A stretch of DNA of 37,086 nucleotides, taken from the NCBI GenBank assembly GCA_947379865.1, contig CANCOY010000025.1, positions 1 to 37,086 on the forward strand, written 5' to 3'. Origin of the DNA: Acetobacteraceae bacterium. Lineage in GTDB: Bacteria > Pseudomonadota > Alphaproteobacteria > Zavarziniales > Zavarziniaceae. Both the position numbers and the translations under genes were made by a program. A model generated the notes under the pieces. It was not told the DNA's origin and searched no databases. It saw nothing but the letters and a program-made list of their open reading frames with translations. This document shows positions 25,159-35,500 of this stretch, piece by piece (within the stretch, counting starts at the first letter, position 1; every line of letters starts with the position of its first letter).

Positions 25159-25873
25159 GGCAATGGCGCGGGAAGATCTGGCGGCTGCCCTCAGGCTGGC
25201 GGCCCGCTTTGGCCTGCACGAAGGCATCTGCAACCATTTCTCCTACATGGTTCCGGGCTCTGACGAGCGCTTCCTGATCAATCCCTATGGCCTGCACTGG
25301 AGCCAGATCAGGCCGCAGGACCTGGTGGTGGTCGACGCCTCGGGCAAACTGCTTGAGGGAGAGGGGGAAGTTGAGGCGACGGCCTTTTCAATCCATCTCG
25401 CCGTCCACATGAACTCGCCCCGGGCGCGCTGCGTGCTGCACACCCACATGCCCCATGCCACGGCGCTGACCTGCCTTGCCGACGGCCGGCTGGAGCCGAT
25501 CCATCAGAACTCCCTGCGCTTCATGGGGCGCATTGCCTATGACGATACCTATGAGGGGCTGGCCACCGACCTGACCGAAGGCGACCGCATCGCCCGCGCC
25601 ATGGGCGGCGCCGATATTGGCTTCCTCGCCCATCACGGGGTGATCGTGGCAGGGGAAACCGTGGCCCGGGCCTTTGACGATCTCTATTACCTTGAGCGCG
25701 CGGCGGAGGTTCAGGTGCTGGCCTACAGCACGGGCCGTCCCCTGCGCCATGTGCCTGCCCAGGTGGTTGCCCGCACCGCGCAGCAGTTCGCCGCAGAAGC
25801 CCTGCAGGCCCACAAGCATTTCGAGGCTCTGAAACGCGTGCTTGATCAGGACAGCCCAGGCTGGCGCGCCTGA
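25124..25873 (+). CDS. Class II aldolase/adducin family protein
   Basis: 249 residues from the ATG at 25124, with GGGGAG at 25111-25116. Zinc ligands fit H106 and H108 in VLHTHMPHA and H171 in LAHHGVIVAG; the acidic EVEATAFSIH segment near 82-91 takes the place of the catalytic Glu region. Fuculose- and ribulose-phosphate-type enzymes belong here, but many members act as decarboxylases or on non-sugar substrates. The N-terminal MSASSGGGGNE tail is unusual and poorly structured. It is convergent with pyrD, six bases apart. It shares its operator with the acyl-CoA dehydrogenases, which hints at a role in lipid-type catabolism. Confidence 0.9.
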   Translation: MSASSGGGGNETAMAREDLAAALRLAARFGLHEGICNHFSYMVPGSDERFLINPYGLHWSQIRPQDLVVVDASGKLLEGEGEVEATAFSIHLAVHMNSPRARCVLHTHMPHATALTCLADGRLEPIHQNSLRFMGRIAYDDTYEGLATDLTEGDRIARAMGGADIGFLAHHGVIVAGETVARAFDDLYYLERAAEVQVLAYSTGRPLRHVPAQVVARTAQQFAAEALQAHKHFEALKRVLDQDSPGWRA

Positions 25874-25879
25874 GCCAGA

Positions 25880-26887
25880 TCAGCCGGGTTTTTGCAGCAG
25901 GGCGGCCAGATCGCGTTTGATGCGGCCAACAACGGGCGGGCCTTCGTAGACGAGCGCGGTATAGAGCTGGATCAGATTGGCACCGGCCTGCAGCTTGGCC
26001 AGTGCATCTGCCCCGGTGAAAACCCCGCCCACGCCCACGAGGATTGGGTCTGGGCCGATTTCTGCCCGCACCTCGGCCAGCAGGCGGGTTGAAGCTTCAA
26101 AGATGGGCCGGCCGCTGAGGCCGCCACGCTCAGCCTTGGCAACTGAGCGCAGGCTTTCCGGGCGCTCGGCGCTGGTATTGGCAACCACAAGGCCGGCCAG
26201 CCCGGCGTCAATGGTCACGCGCGCAATGGCCCGCGCCTCATCTGACTTCAGGTCGCTGGCCAGTTTCACCAGCATGGGCGTGGCAAGAGTGCCCCGGGCC
26301 AGCTTGAGGCGGGCCAGCAGATCCGCCAGCCGCACGGGGTCCTGGAACATCCGCCCGTTCTTGGTATTGGGGCAGCTGACATCTATGGTCAGGTAATCCG
26401 CCAGCGGCGCGAAGCGGGCGACCAGCAGTTCGAAATCCCGCGCCGGCTCAGCCGATTCCGTGTTGGACGCAAGGTTGACGCCCACGGGGAAACTGCGGTC
26501 GCGGCGGGCGGCAAGGCGGCTGGCGACGGCCTCCATCCCCTCATTGTTGAAGCCCATGCGGTTGATGGCCGCCCGGTCCTCGTTCAGCCGGAACAAGCGC
26601 GGGCGTGGATTGCCGATCTGGGGCAGAGGGGTGACGCCGCCGATCTCGGCAAAGCCAAAGCCTAAGCCCTTCATCGCCTGAAAGACCCGGCCGTTCTTGT
26701 CGAATCCAGCGGCGAGCCCAATGGGATTGGCAAAGGAGAGGCCAAGGGCACTAACACCAAGCGTGGGGACATCGGCCGCGCCGTTGCCCGGTACCAAGCC
26801 TGCGGCCAGTGCCTTCAGGGCAAGGCGGTGAGCCGTCTCCGGATCGAGGCGGTCAATCAGCGGGCGAACAAGATCGTACCAGGACAT
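25880..26887 (-). CDS. pyrD: Dihydroorotate dehydrogenase (quinone), class 2
   Basis: 335 residues, the usual class 2 length, with the N-terminal membrane-associating helices (MSWYDLVRPLIDRLDPETAHRLALKAL). FMN barrel motifs include GLAAGFDKNG at 57-66, NRMGFNNEG at 109-117, VGVNLASNT and GVGGVFTGADAL at 285-295. It oxidises dihydroorotate to orotate with quinone in pyrimidine synthesis. Oddly the active loop reads DVSCPNTKNGR (169-179): the catalytic Ser of class 2 enzymes (second Ser of SSPNT) is C172, as in class 1, and the preceding conserved Asn is D169. No good ribosome binding site is seen. It lies 50 bp after the alpha-E gene on the same strand. Confidence 0.95.
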   Translation of the reverse strand: MSWYDLVRPLIDRLDPETAHRLALKALAAGLVPGNGAADVPTLGVSALGLSFANPIGLAAGFDKNGRVFQAMKGLGFGFAEIGGVTPLPQIGNPRPRLFRLNEDRAAINRMGFNNEGMEAVASRLAARRDRSFPVGVNLASNTESAEPARDFELLVARFAPLADYLTIDVSCPNTKNGRMFQDPVRLADLLARLKLARGTLATPMLVKLASDLKSDEARAIARVTIDAGLAGLVVANTSAERPESLRSVAKAERGGLSGRPIFEASTRLLAEVRAEIGPDPILVGVGGVFTGADALAKLQAGANLIQLYTALVYEGPPVVGRIKRDLAALLQKPG

Positions 26888-26937
26888 GGGGGCGGACCGC
26901 AGGCGAGGGGGAAGGGACTTGCCGCCTCTCTATCACC

Positions 26938-27948
26938 TCAGGCGCTGACCTGCACCTGGGATTGTCCGACTTGTGCCGGGGGTGGAAGTTCAGCGGCACG
27001 CTCGTGCCCGAAGAAGTCGCGCCCCAGTTCGTCTGTCACCAGGATCAGTTGGCGCTGCATGTAATCGAGGAATTCATGCAGGCCACTGCGCAGCACATCC
27101 TCGATCGTATAGGTGCCAAGAGCCGAGCGGATCTCGTCGAACAGCTCAAGGGCATGGTTGCCACCCTTGAGGTTATAGCGTGACTTCATCTGGGTCAGCG
27201 AATGCTCGGCCGCCACGGCCGAGCCGGCGAACGAGCGCGGGAAGCTGAGGTTGAACAAGAGGAAGCCGGCAACCGCACCCGGATCCATGCCGCGCGGATA
27301 GACCCGGCGAAAGGCGTGATAGCCGGCTGCCGAGCGCAGCACCGCATTCCACTGGCTGATGTCGAGTGGGGAGCCGACATCGGATTCACTGGGTAGCAGC
27401 AGGTGATATTTGATATCCAGCAGGCGCGTGGTCTGGTCGGCGCGCTCGATCATCTTGCCGATGTTGTAGAACGACCAGCCCTCGTCACGATAGAACGTGC
27501 CCTCGACGATGCCGGCATGGGTCTGGCAGCTTTCCTTGATGCGGCTGCACAGGCGCGACAGCTGGGAACGCGTGATATCGCTTGGCTCCAGCGCCTTGAC
27601 CTGGCCGTGGAAGACATTGAGGTGCGACCACATTTCCGTGGAAATCAGTGGGCGGAGGGTGCGGGCATTCTCGCGGGCATATTTCAGCGAGGCGGCGATG
27701 GAAGTGGGGTTCTCCGTGTCCAGCACATAATAGTGGATCACGGCAGCAGGCGTTGCGGCCTGATGGCGCTCGAAGAAGCGCTTTTCGTCTGCATGCAGCT
27801 GAACGATGGAGAGCCAGTTCTGGCTGCCGCGGGCGTCACGGCTGAAGGTTTCATTCACATCGAGAATGCGCGCCAGGTTCTCCACCCGCTCCATATAGCG
27901 GGCAAGCCAGAAAATTTCCTCGGCGAAGCGGGCCAGCAGCCGTGCCAT
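26938..27948 (-). CDS. Alpha-E domain-containing protein
   Basis: 336 residues from the ATG at 27948, which follows GGGAGGG. The opening RFAEEIFWLARYMERVENLARILDVNETF is the hallmark of the alpha-E family (COG2307), and most of the chain is helical. Function is unproven; the family nearly always sits beside a circularly permuted ATP-grasp protein and a transglutaminase, and has been proposed to take part in an amide-forming or protein-modifying system. Here the ATP-grasp gene is 52 bp upstream on the same strand. The last residues (AELPPPAQVGQSQVQVSA) look disordered. Confidence 0.92.
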   Translation of the reverse strand: MARLLARFAEEIFWLARYMERVENLARILDVNETFSRDARGSQNWLSIVQLHADEKRFFERHQAATPAAVIHYYVLDTENPTSIAASLKYARENARTLRPLISTEMWSHLNVFHGQVKALEPSDITRSQLSRLCSRIKESCQTHAGIVEGTFYRDEGWSFYNIGKMIERADQTTRLLDIKYHLLLPSESDVGSPLDISQWNAVLRSAAGYHAFRRVYPRGMDPGAVAGFLLFNLSFPRSFAGSAVAAEHSLTQMKSRYNLKGGNHALELFDEIRSALGTYTIEDVLRSGLHEFLDYMQRQLILVTDELGRDFFGHERAAELPPPAQVGQSQVQVSA

Positions 27949-28000
27949 CAGAACGCCCTCCCGCAGCAGGATGCAGATAAAATCAGTCGGACAAGCTTCG

Positions 28001-29437
28001 TCATGCCAGCACCCAGGTATCCTTGGAGCCGCCACCCTGGCTCGAATTCACAATCAGCGAGCCGCGCCTCAGGGCCACGCGGGAGAGGCCGCCGGGCAGC
28101 ACCCAGGTCTTGTCACCCGTAATGGCAAAGGGCCTCAGGTCGACATGGCGCGGTTCGACGGCGCCATCGACCAGGGTGGGGCAGACGGAGAGCTGGATGG
28201 TTGGCTGGCTGATGTAATTGGCCGGATCGGCGATCAGCTGGGCGCGGCAGAGGTCCAGTTCTTCCTTGCTGGCCTTGGGGCCAACGGTAATGCCATAGCC
28301 GCCGGCCTCGCCCACGGGCTTGACCACAAGTTCTGTCAGATGGTCGAGCGTATAGGCCAGCGCATCAGCCTCGCGGCAGATATTGGTCTGCACATTGGGC
28401 AGGATCGGGTCTTCGCCCAGATAATAGCGGATGATGCGCGGCATATAGGCATAGACCGCCTTGTCGTCGCAGACGCCGGTGCCAACCGCATTGGCCAGCG
28501 CCACATTACCCTTGGCATAAGCGCGCATCAGGCCGGGCACCCCCAGCGTGCTGTCGGGCCGGAATGCCTCCGGGTCGAGGAAGTCGTCGTTGATGCGGCG
28601 ATAGATCACGTCGACCCGGGCCAGACCGCCCGTGGTCTTCATCCATACCCGGTCGTCGATCACCACCAGATCGCGGCCCTCCACCAAGGGCACGCCCATC
28701 TCGCGGGCAAGGAAAATATGCTCGAAATAGGCTGAGTTATAGGTGCCGGGAGAGAGCAGCACGATGGACGGGTCATCAATGCCCGCTGGCGCAATGGCCG
28801 TCATGGCCTCCGCCAGCTTGGGGCCGTAATTGTCTACCGGGCGGATGGCAATGTCCGACGTCAGGTCGGGGAAGGCCCGCAGCATCATGTTGCGGTTCTC
28901 GATGACATAAGAGACGCCGGATGGCGTGCGCGCATTGTCCTCCAGCACCATGAAGGCGCCGGTCTCGTCGCGCACCACATCGATGCCACAGATCGAGACA
29001 TAGGTGCCGTGGGCAATCTTCAGGCCCTTCATCTCGGGGCGGTAATTGGCATTCCCCAGCACCAGTTCTGCCGGGATAATGCCATCGCGCAGCACATGGC
29101 CCGCCCCATAGACATCACCCAGAAACAGATTGAGCGCGGTCACCCGCTGGATGACGCCAGCCTCAAGATGTGCCCAGTCGGCGCGTGAAAGGACCCGGGG
29201 AATGACATCAAAGGGCAGGATGCGGTCGATGGCGTCTTTCTCAGAGTAGACGGTGAAGGTAATGCCCAGATTGTAGAGCTCCCGCTCGGCATCTTCTGCC
29301 CGGCGCTGCAGTGCAGCAAGGTCGAGCCCGGCAAGGCGTTCCCGAACGCCCCTCGTATGCTCTGCGGTGTCACCCCCAAGGCCAATCATTTCACAGAAGA
29401 AAGCGCCAGCTTCATAAGCCGAGAGCACGCCTGTCAT
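28001..29437 (-). CDS. Circularly permuted type 2 ATP-grasp protein
   Basis: 478 residues. FDVIPRVLSRADWAHLEAGV, NANYRPEMKGL, GTYVSICGIDVVRDETGAFMV, LEDNARTPSGVSYVIENR and the SPGTYNSAYFEHIFLAREMGVPL block are all typical of COG2308. ATP-grasp enzymes join a carboxylate to an amine through an acyl-phosphate; the product of this family is not known to me. It is followed by the alpha-E gene, and the third usual partner (transglutaminase-DUF2126) is found 3 kb away on the other strand. GGAAGG precedes the ATG. An imperfect palindrome lies 22 bp upstream. Confidence 0.93.
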   Translation of the reverse strand: MTGVLSAYEAGAFFCEMIGLGGDTAEHTRGVRERLAGLDLAALQRRAEDAERELYNLGITFTVYSEKDAIDRILPFDVIPRVLSRADWAHLEAGVIQRVTALNLFLGDVYGAGHVLRDGIIPAELVLGNANYRPEMKGLKIAHGTYVSICGIDVVRDETGAFMVLEDNARTPSGVSYVIENRNMMLRAFPDLTSDIAIRPVDNYGPKLAEAMTAIAPAGIDDPSIVLLSPGTYNSAYFEHIFLAREMGVPLVEGRDLVVIDDRVWMKTTGGLARVDVIYRRINDDFLDPEAFRPDSTLGVPGLMRAYAKGNVALANAVGTGVCDDKAVYAYMPRIIRYYLGEDPILPNVQTNICREADALAYTLDHLTELVVKPVGEAGGYGITVGPKASKEELDLCRAQLIADPANYISQPTIQLSVCPTLVDGAVEPRHVDLRPFAITGDKTWVLPGGLSRVALRRGSLIVNSSQGGGSKDTWVLA

Positions 29438-29459
29438 GCTGGACCTTCCACATTAACCG

Positions 29460-29480
29460 TTATACTGCACTGCAGCATAA
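29460..29480. promoter_or_regulatory. Imperfect palindrome upstream of the ATP-grasp gene
   Basis: TTATACTGC at 29460-29468 and GCAGCATAA at 29472-29480 are complementary at eight of nine positions around ACT. It lies 23 bp before the ATG, where RNA polymerase or a repressor would sit, and could control the ATP-grasp/alpha-E pair. Confidence 0.4.
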
Positions 29481-29545
29481 GCCCGCTTTGTGGGGCGGGG
29501 CAACCGCTTGGTAAACAAATTTGCCTCGCAGGGGTGGCGCCGCCC

Positions 29546-30775
29546 TCAGCCCTGCGGAATGGCGCCGGCGGCGCGCAGACCGGTGATCTCAGCTTCGCTC
29601 AGCCCCTCGGCGCGGAGAATCTCGACCGTGTGTTCGCCAAGGCCCGGTGCGCGTCCAGGTGGCCGCTTGGTGATGCCGGCAATCTTGAAGGGGCTGTCGA
29701 TCGTATAGGCTTGCGTCTCGCGCCCGTCGGCCAGGGGAATTACCACTTCGGCCAGCCGCAGCTGCGGGTCGGCGGCCACCTCCGCCAGGGTCTGGATGAT
29801 GCTGAAGGTAACGCGCTCGTCATCAAGCCGCGTCCGCCAGTGCTCGAGCGGCGCCGCGCCAAGGGCTTCGTCGAGAATGGCGGTCAGGGCCTGGGCATTG
29901 AGGCGCCGGTCCGGCTTCACGGCAAAGCGTGGGTCGTCCACCAGCTCCGGTCGGCCAATGGCACGGGTCACGCCCGGCCAGTCCTTGTCTTCCTGCACGC
30001 AGCACATCAGCAACCAGCGGTCATCCGCCGTGCGATAGCTGTTGACCAGGGCATTCGGCGGTGCCGCCCGGTCAACCTGCTTGAATGGCGTGGCGCCCAG
30101 CAGCGCCGCTTGTGTCAGGCAGCCATTGGACCAGGCGCCCGAGGCCAGCAGCGAGGTGGAGACCCGCCCGCCCTTGCCCGTACGCTCCCGCCGCAGCAAA
30201 GCGGTGACGATGCCGGCATAAAGGGCGGTGGCCGTCGGATGATCGCCAATGCCGGCCAGGCTAAGCGCAGGCGGGGAACCGGCAGCGCGCATGCCATCCA
30301 TCATGCCCGATCGGGCCCAGAAGGCCGTGGTATCGAAGCCCGGCTTGTTCGCCTCTGGCCCAACGCCGCCATAGCCGCTGATCTCGGCATAGACCAGACG
30401 CGGGTTAAGCGGCGCCACATCCTCATAGGTCAGGCGCAGGCCGGCCCGCACCTGGGGCGGGAAGTTCGTTACCAGCACGTCGGCGCCCGCGATCATGCGG
30501 TCGAGGATTGCCCGGGCCTCCTTGTTCTTGAGGTCAAGCGCGAGGCTGCGCTTGGAGCGGTTGTCCAGGGTCCAGCAATAGTTCTCTTCGGAGGCTGGCA
30601 TGGGGGGCATGAGATGAATGTAGCGATAGGGGTCGCCCATGCCCGGCGGTTCCACCTTGATCACATCGGCGCCAAGGTCAGCCAGAATGGTTGCCGCCGC
30701 GGGGCCTGCGATGAAGGTACTGATGTCGAGAACCTTGAGCCCGGCAAAGGGCGCCTCGTCCTGGTCGATGGTCAT
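29546..30775 (-). CDS. CaiB/BaiF family CoA-transferase
   Basis: 409 residues of the family III CoA-transferases. KVLDISTFIAGPAAATILADLGADVIKVEPP is the N-terminal signature, and the catalytic Asp is D148 in GFDTTAFWARSG. These enzymes move CoA between carboxylic acids through aspartyl anhydride and thioester intermediates; some members are racemases. It lies 36 bp downstream of the acyl-CoA ligase gene, so two CoA-loading genes share one message. Substrate unknown. Confidence 0.93.
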   Translation of the reverse strand: MTIDQDEAPFAGLKVLDISTFIAGPAAATILADLGADVIKVEPPGMGDPYRYIHLMPPMPASEENYCWTLDNRSKRSLALDLKNKEARAILDRMIAGADVLVTNFPPQVRAGLRLTYEDVAPLNPRLVYAEISGYGGVGPEANKPGFDTTAFWARSGMMDGMRAAGSPPALSLAGIGDHPTATALYAGIVTALLRRERTGKGGRVSTSLLASGAWSNGCLTQAALLGATPFKQVDRAAPPNALVNSYRTADDRWLLMCCVQEDKDWPGVTRAIGRPELVDDPRFAVKPDRRLNAQALTAILDEALGAAPLEHWRTRLDDERVTFSIIQTLAEVAADPQLRLAEVVIPLADGRETQAYTIDSPFKIAGITKRPPGRAPGLGEHTVEILRAEGLSEAEITGLRAAGAIPQG

Positions 30776-30811
30776 GATGCGCGTTCCGCCCGTATTTCAG
30801 ATAGTCCGGTC

Positions 30812-32341
30812 TCAGATGGCCCGGCCAGCATTGGCCCAATAGGGTTCGCGCAGCTTGCGCTTGAAGATCTTGCCAGAGTCTTCACGCGGCAGATCCTCCT
30901 GGAAATCCACCACCTTGGGCACCTTGTAACCTGCCAGATGCTGGCGCACGAAGGCCTTTACGGCGGCCGCATCAATGGCGGCACCTGGCATGGGCTTGAT
31001 CACCGCGGCCAGGGCCTCGCCGAACTCGTCATCGGGAATGCCGAACACGGCGCAGTCGCTGACGCCGGGCATGGTGTGCAGGCAGGCTTCGATCTCGGCC
31101 GGATAGATGTTGACGCCGCCAGAGATCACCATGTCCTTCTTGCGGTCACACAGGAACAGGAAGCCCGCATCGTTTACATAGCCGACATCGCCCGACGTGA
31201 TCAGGCCATCCAGTTCGACGCCTGCACGCTTGTTCTGGTCGCCGTGATAGGTGAAATCCGACAGCTTCCAGTGGCGGGCATAGACCTCGCCGATCTGGTT
31301 GGGGCCAAGAATGCTGCCATCCTCGCCGACAATGCGCAGGGTCGCGTCCAGCACCGGGCGTCCGACGGTGCCCGGATGGGCCAGCCATTCCTCGCCCGAG
31401 CAATAGGTCAGTCCGCCGGTTTCGGTGGAGCCATAGAACTCGTTCACCACCGGACCCCACCAGGCCAGCATCTGCTTCTTGATCTCGGGCGGGCAGGGGG
31501 CGGCAGCGTGGATCACATTGACCAGGCTCGACACATCATAGCGGCGCCGCACCTCTTCTGGCAGCTTCAGCATACGGACGAACATGGTGGGGACCATGTA
31601 GAGGTGGGTAATGCGCTCGGCCTCGATCAGGCGCAGCATTTCCTCTGGCTCGAAGCGGGGCTGCAGGATGACCGTGCCGCCGGCGCGCATGGCGCTGAGG
31701 CCATAGGCATTGGGCGCCGAGTGATAGAGCGGGCCAGACAGCACCGTGCGCATGCCGGGTTCAATGCCGAACAGCTTGGTCAGCAGGGCAATGTTGTATT
31801 CCTGGGTCGGCTTGCTGGCCGGCGCGCGGCGCACGCCCTTTGGCTTTCCCGTGGTACCAGAGGTGTAGATCATGGTGGACGGCAGATCGACCAGCGGCCC
31901 ATCCCAGGGGGGCAGGGTGGCGGTCCAGCGGTGCCAGTCAAGTGCGCCCGGGGGCACGCTGCACAAGGCGGGGTCGAGACCAAAGGCGGCGGCGATCTCC
32001 GGCCCCGTTTCCACGATCAGCACCGTGGTGCCTTCCGGCACAACCGACTTGATGCGGGGATAGAGGTCGGCATGCACCACCAGCGCCCGGGCACCTGAAT
32101 CGATCAGCACATGGGCCGCTTCGTCGGGTGTGTAGTGCCAGTTCACCGGCACGGGATAGGCGCCCAGCAGGCCGGCCGCCACGCTGGCTTCAAAAAAGAC
32201 GGGGTCATTGCGCATCAGCAGGGCGACCGTATCGCCCTTGCCGATGCCGGCCGCTGCAAGGCCGCTTGCCGCCCGCGCACCGCGCGCCAGCAGATCATCC
32301 AATGGCACGCGCCGCGCGCCACTCACGATTTCCCCAACCAT
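30812..32341 (-). CDS. AMP-dependent acyl-CoA synthetase
   Basis: 509 residues of the ANL superfamily. The P-loop is YTSGTTGKPKGV at 159-170; later motifs are FYGSTETGG, TSGDVGYV and the hinge/C-terminal PREDSGKIFKRKLRE, whose Lys completes the adenylation site. It activates a carboxylic acid to acyl-AMP and then acyl-CoA. GGGAGGGG precedes the ATG. Divergent from the transglutaminase gene by 179 bp. With the CoA-transferase it would feed substrates to the beta-oxidation genes elsewhere in the window. Confidence 0.93.
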   Translation of the reverse strand: MVGEIVSGARRVPLDDLLARGARAASGLAAAGIGKGDTVALLMRNDPVFFEASVAAGLLGAYPVPVNWHYTPDEAAHVLIDSGARALVVHADLYPRIKSVVPEGTTVLIVETGPEIAAAFGLDPALCSVPPGALDWHRWTATLPPWDGPLVDLPSTMIYTSGTTGKPKGVRRAPASKPTQEYNIALLTKLFGIEPGMRTVLSGPLYHSAPNAYGLSAMRAGGTVILQPRFEPEEMLRLIEAERITHLYMVPTMFVRMLKLPEEVRRRYDVSSLVNVIHAAAPCPPEIKKQMLAWWGPVVNEFYGSTETGGLTYCSGEEWLAHPGTVGRPVLDATLRIVGEDGSILGPNQIGEVYARHWKLSDFTYHGDQNKRAGVELDGLITSGDVGYVNDAGFLFLCDRKKDMVISGGVNIYPAEIEACLHTMPGVSDCAVFGIPDDEFGEALAAVIKPMPGAAIDAAAVKAFVRQHLAGYKVPKVVDFQEDLPREDSGKIFKRKLREPYWANAGRAI

Positions 32342-32436
32342 GGTGACCCCTCCCGTTTGTGCTTGTTTCGCACCTTGTCCAAAGGATCCGCCACAGGGCG
32401 CCGGGAGTCCAGCCCGGATGAATGGCAGATAAAGCT

Positions 32437-32465
32437 TTCGACCCGTTGCGGCTTTCAGCTAGACT
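32437..32465 (+). promoter_or_regulatory. Candidate sigma70 promoter of the transglutaminase gene
   Basis: TTCGAC at 32437-32442 and TAGACT at 32460-32465 are separated by 17 bases, about 55 bp before the ATG. Each box matches the consensus at four positions. Confidence 0.4.
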
Positions 32466-32520
32466 TGCAAAAAATCGGGGGAAGAGACGCCGTCAAGCCT
32501 GAGCGGGAGCGTTCCAAGCC

Positions 32521-35500
32521 ATGGCCATTCGCGTTGCCCTGAACCATCGGACCACCTATCACTACGACCGCCTCGTCAATCTTGGTCCCCAGGTTGTCCG
32601 CCTCAGGCCGGCGCCGCACTGCCGCACGCCGGTTACCGGTTATTCCCTGCGGATAGAGCCAAAGCTCCATTTCCTCAACTGGCAGCAGGACCCGCAGGCA
32701 AACTGGCAAGCCCGCCTGACCTTCCCAGAGCCAACCCGCGAATTCACGGTGGAGGTCGATCTGGTCGCCGAGCTGGCGGTGATCAACCCGTTCGATTTTT
32801 TCCTGGAACCGGCGGCCGAGCAGTTCCCCTTTGCCTATGAGCCGGCCCTGGCGGTTGAACTGGCGCCCTTCCTCGAGGCGGCGCCGGCGGGGCCGCACCT
32901 GAAGGCGCTGCTGGCGGAAATCGATCGCACGCCCCGCCTGACGACCTCCTTTCTGGTAGATGTGAACGCCGATCTGGCCAGCCGCATCGCTTATGTGATC
33001 CGCATGGAGCCGGGCGTGCAGACGCCGGAGGAGACCCTGGAACTGGGGCGGGGCTCGTGCCGTGACAGTGCCTGGCTGCTGGTGCAGATCCTGCGCCAGT
33101 TGGGCCTGGCGGCACGCTTTGTCTCGGGCTACCTGATCCAGCTTGTCCCCGATGTGCCCTCTCTCGACGGGCCGTCGGGGCCGACCGAGGATTTCACCGA
33201 TCTGCACGCCTGGACCGAGGTCTATTTGCCGGGCGCTGGCTGGGTGGGGCTGGACCCCACCAGCGGCCTGTTCGCGGGGGAGGGGCATATCCCCCTTGCG
33301 GCCACCCCGGCGCCCTCGTCGGCCGCCCCCATCTCGGGCGGGGTGGACCCGTGTGAGGTGACGTTCGACTTCACCATGTCCGTCACCCGCCTGCCGGAGG
33401 TGGCGCGGGTAACCAAGCCCTATTCCGATGCCCAATGGGCCGCCATCGATGCTTTGGGCGAGGCGGTGGATGTGCGCCTGAAGAAAGGCGACGTGCGGCT
33501 GACCATGGGGGGCGAGCCAACCTTCGTCTCCATCGACGACCGTGACGGGGCAGAGTGGAGCACGGCCGCCATGGGCCCCCTCAAGCGCAAGCTGGGTGGC
33601 GATCTGGTGCGCCGCCTGCGCGAACGCTTTGCGCCACAGGGCCTGCTGCATTTCGGCCAGGGCAAATGGTATCCGGGGGAAACCCTGCCGCGCTGGGCAC
33701 TGGGGTGTTACTGGCGGGTGGATGGAGAGCCCCTGTGGCAGGACCCCGCGCTGATTGCCGACGAGACAAAGGACTATGGCCTGACCGCCGATGTGGCGGA
33801 GCAGTTCCTCGACACGCTCGCCCATCGTCTGGGGATCGAGCGGCCCAACACGCTGGCCGCCTTTGAAGACCCGTGGTTCTGGATCTGGCGCGAGCGCCGC
33901 CTGCCCGTGAATGTGGATCCGCTGGATGCCCGTCTTGAGGACCCGGAGGAGCGCGCCCGCCTTGCCCGGGTGTTCGAGCGGGGACTTGGCGAGCCGGTGG
34001 GCTTTGCCCTGCCGCTGGAGCGCCGCCACGATGCCCTTGGGCCGCACTGGCAGGCCGGGCACTGGAAGCTGCGCGCCAACCGCCTGTTCCTGACCCCGGG
34101 GGACAGCCCCGTGGGCTTCCGCCTGCCGCTCGATTCCCTGCCCTGGGTGGCGGCGGCGGACTATCCCTTTGTGGTGGAGGACGACCCGTTTGCGGCGCGG
34201 GGCAATCTGCCCGCCGCCCCCACCCGCCTGGTGGCCCAGAGCCCGCGCGTGGAGGTAAAGCCGCTTGGGCCCGCCAATCCGCTGCCGGGTGAAGAGCCAC
34301 TGGTGGTGGGCCAGTCGGCGCCGCTGGTGATCCGCACGGCCCTGTGCACCGAGGTGCGCGGAGGGCGCCTGCACGTGTTCCTGCCACCCCAGGCCAGCCT
34401 TGAGGCCTTTGTGGAACTGGTGGGCGCGGTGGAGGCAACAGCCGATGAGATGGGCCTGCCCGTGGTGGTGGAAGGCTATCCGCCGCCGCGTGACTGGCGC
34501 CTGACCTCTATTCTCGTCACACCCGACCCCGGCGTGATCGAGGTCAATGTGCAGCCTGCCGCCTCGTGGAAGGAGCTGGTCGATAACACCACCGATCTCT
34601 ACGAGATTGCCCGCACCTGTCGCCTCGCCACCGAAAAATTTCTCACCGATGGCCGCCATGCGGGCACGGGGGGCGGCAACCATGTGGTGGTCGGCGGCCC
34701 CCGGCCAGAGGACAGCCCTTTCCTCAGGCGGCCCCATTTGCTGCGCAGCCTGATCGGCTATTGGCAGAACCACCCGTCGCTGTCCTATCTGTTCTCTGGC
34801 CTGTTCGTGGGTCCCACCAGCCAGGCGCCCCGGGTGGACGAAGCGCGCCACGACAGCCTCTATGAGCTGGAAATCGCCTTTGCCGAGGTGCCCGACCATG
34901 GCGGCGTGCCACCCTGGCTGGTGGACCGGCTGTTCCGCAATATCCTGTGCGATATGACAGGTAACACGCATCGGTCCGAGATCTGCATCGACAAGCTCTA
35001 TTCGCCGGACTCAACCTCAGGCCGCCTTGGCCTGGTTGAGTTCCGCGCCTTCGAGATGCCGCCGCACGCGCGCATGAGCCTGGTGCAGCAGCTGTTGATC
35101 CGTGCCCTGATCGCGCGCTTCTGGGACGAACCCTATCACGGCCGGCTCGCCCGCTGGGGCACCGACCTGCAGGACCGCTTCATGCTGCCCCATGTGCTGG
35201 AAGCAGACTTTGCCGATGTGATTGAGGACATGAACCGCGCCGGCTTTGCCTTTGACCCGGCCTGGTTCACGCCGCATCTGGAATTCCGCTTTCCCCGCAT
35301 CGGCGAGATCAGCCACCAGGGTGTCACCGTCAGCCTGCGTCAGGCGCTGGAGCCCTGGCATGTACTGGGCGAGGAAGGCGGGGCGGGCGGCACCGTGCGC
35401 TTTGTGGATTCCTCGCTAGAGCGCATCGAGGTGAAGGTGACGGGCCTCGTTGATGGCCGCCATGCCATTGCGGTAAACGGCCGCCGCGTGCCCCTGCAAC

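Noticed and set aside
29357..32098. A 913-codon open frame on the plus strand over the CoA-transferase and ligase genes
   Set aside because: Antisense shadow across two well-supported genes, with no family motif and no ribosome binding site.
32455..34971. An 838-codon open frame antisense to the transglutaminase-DUF2126 gene
   Set aside because: It lies opposite a clear gene with intact catalytic motifs; its translation is low-complexity His/Gly/Gln-rich, the usual result of reading the complement of a GC-rich gene.
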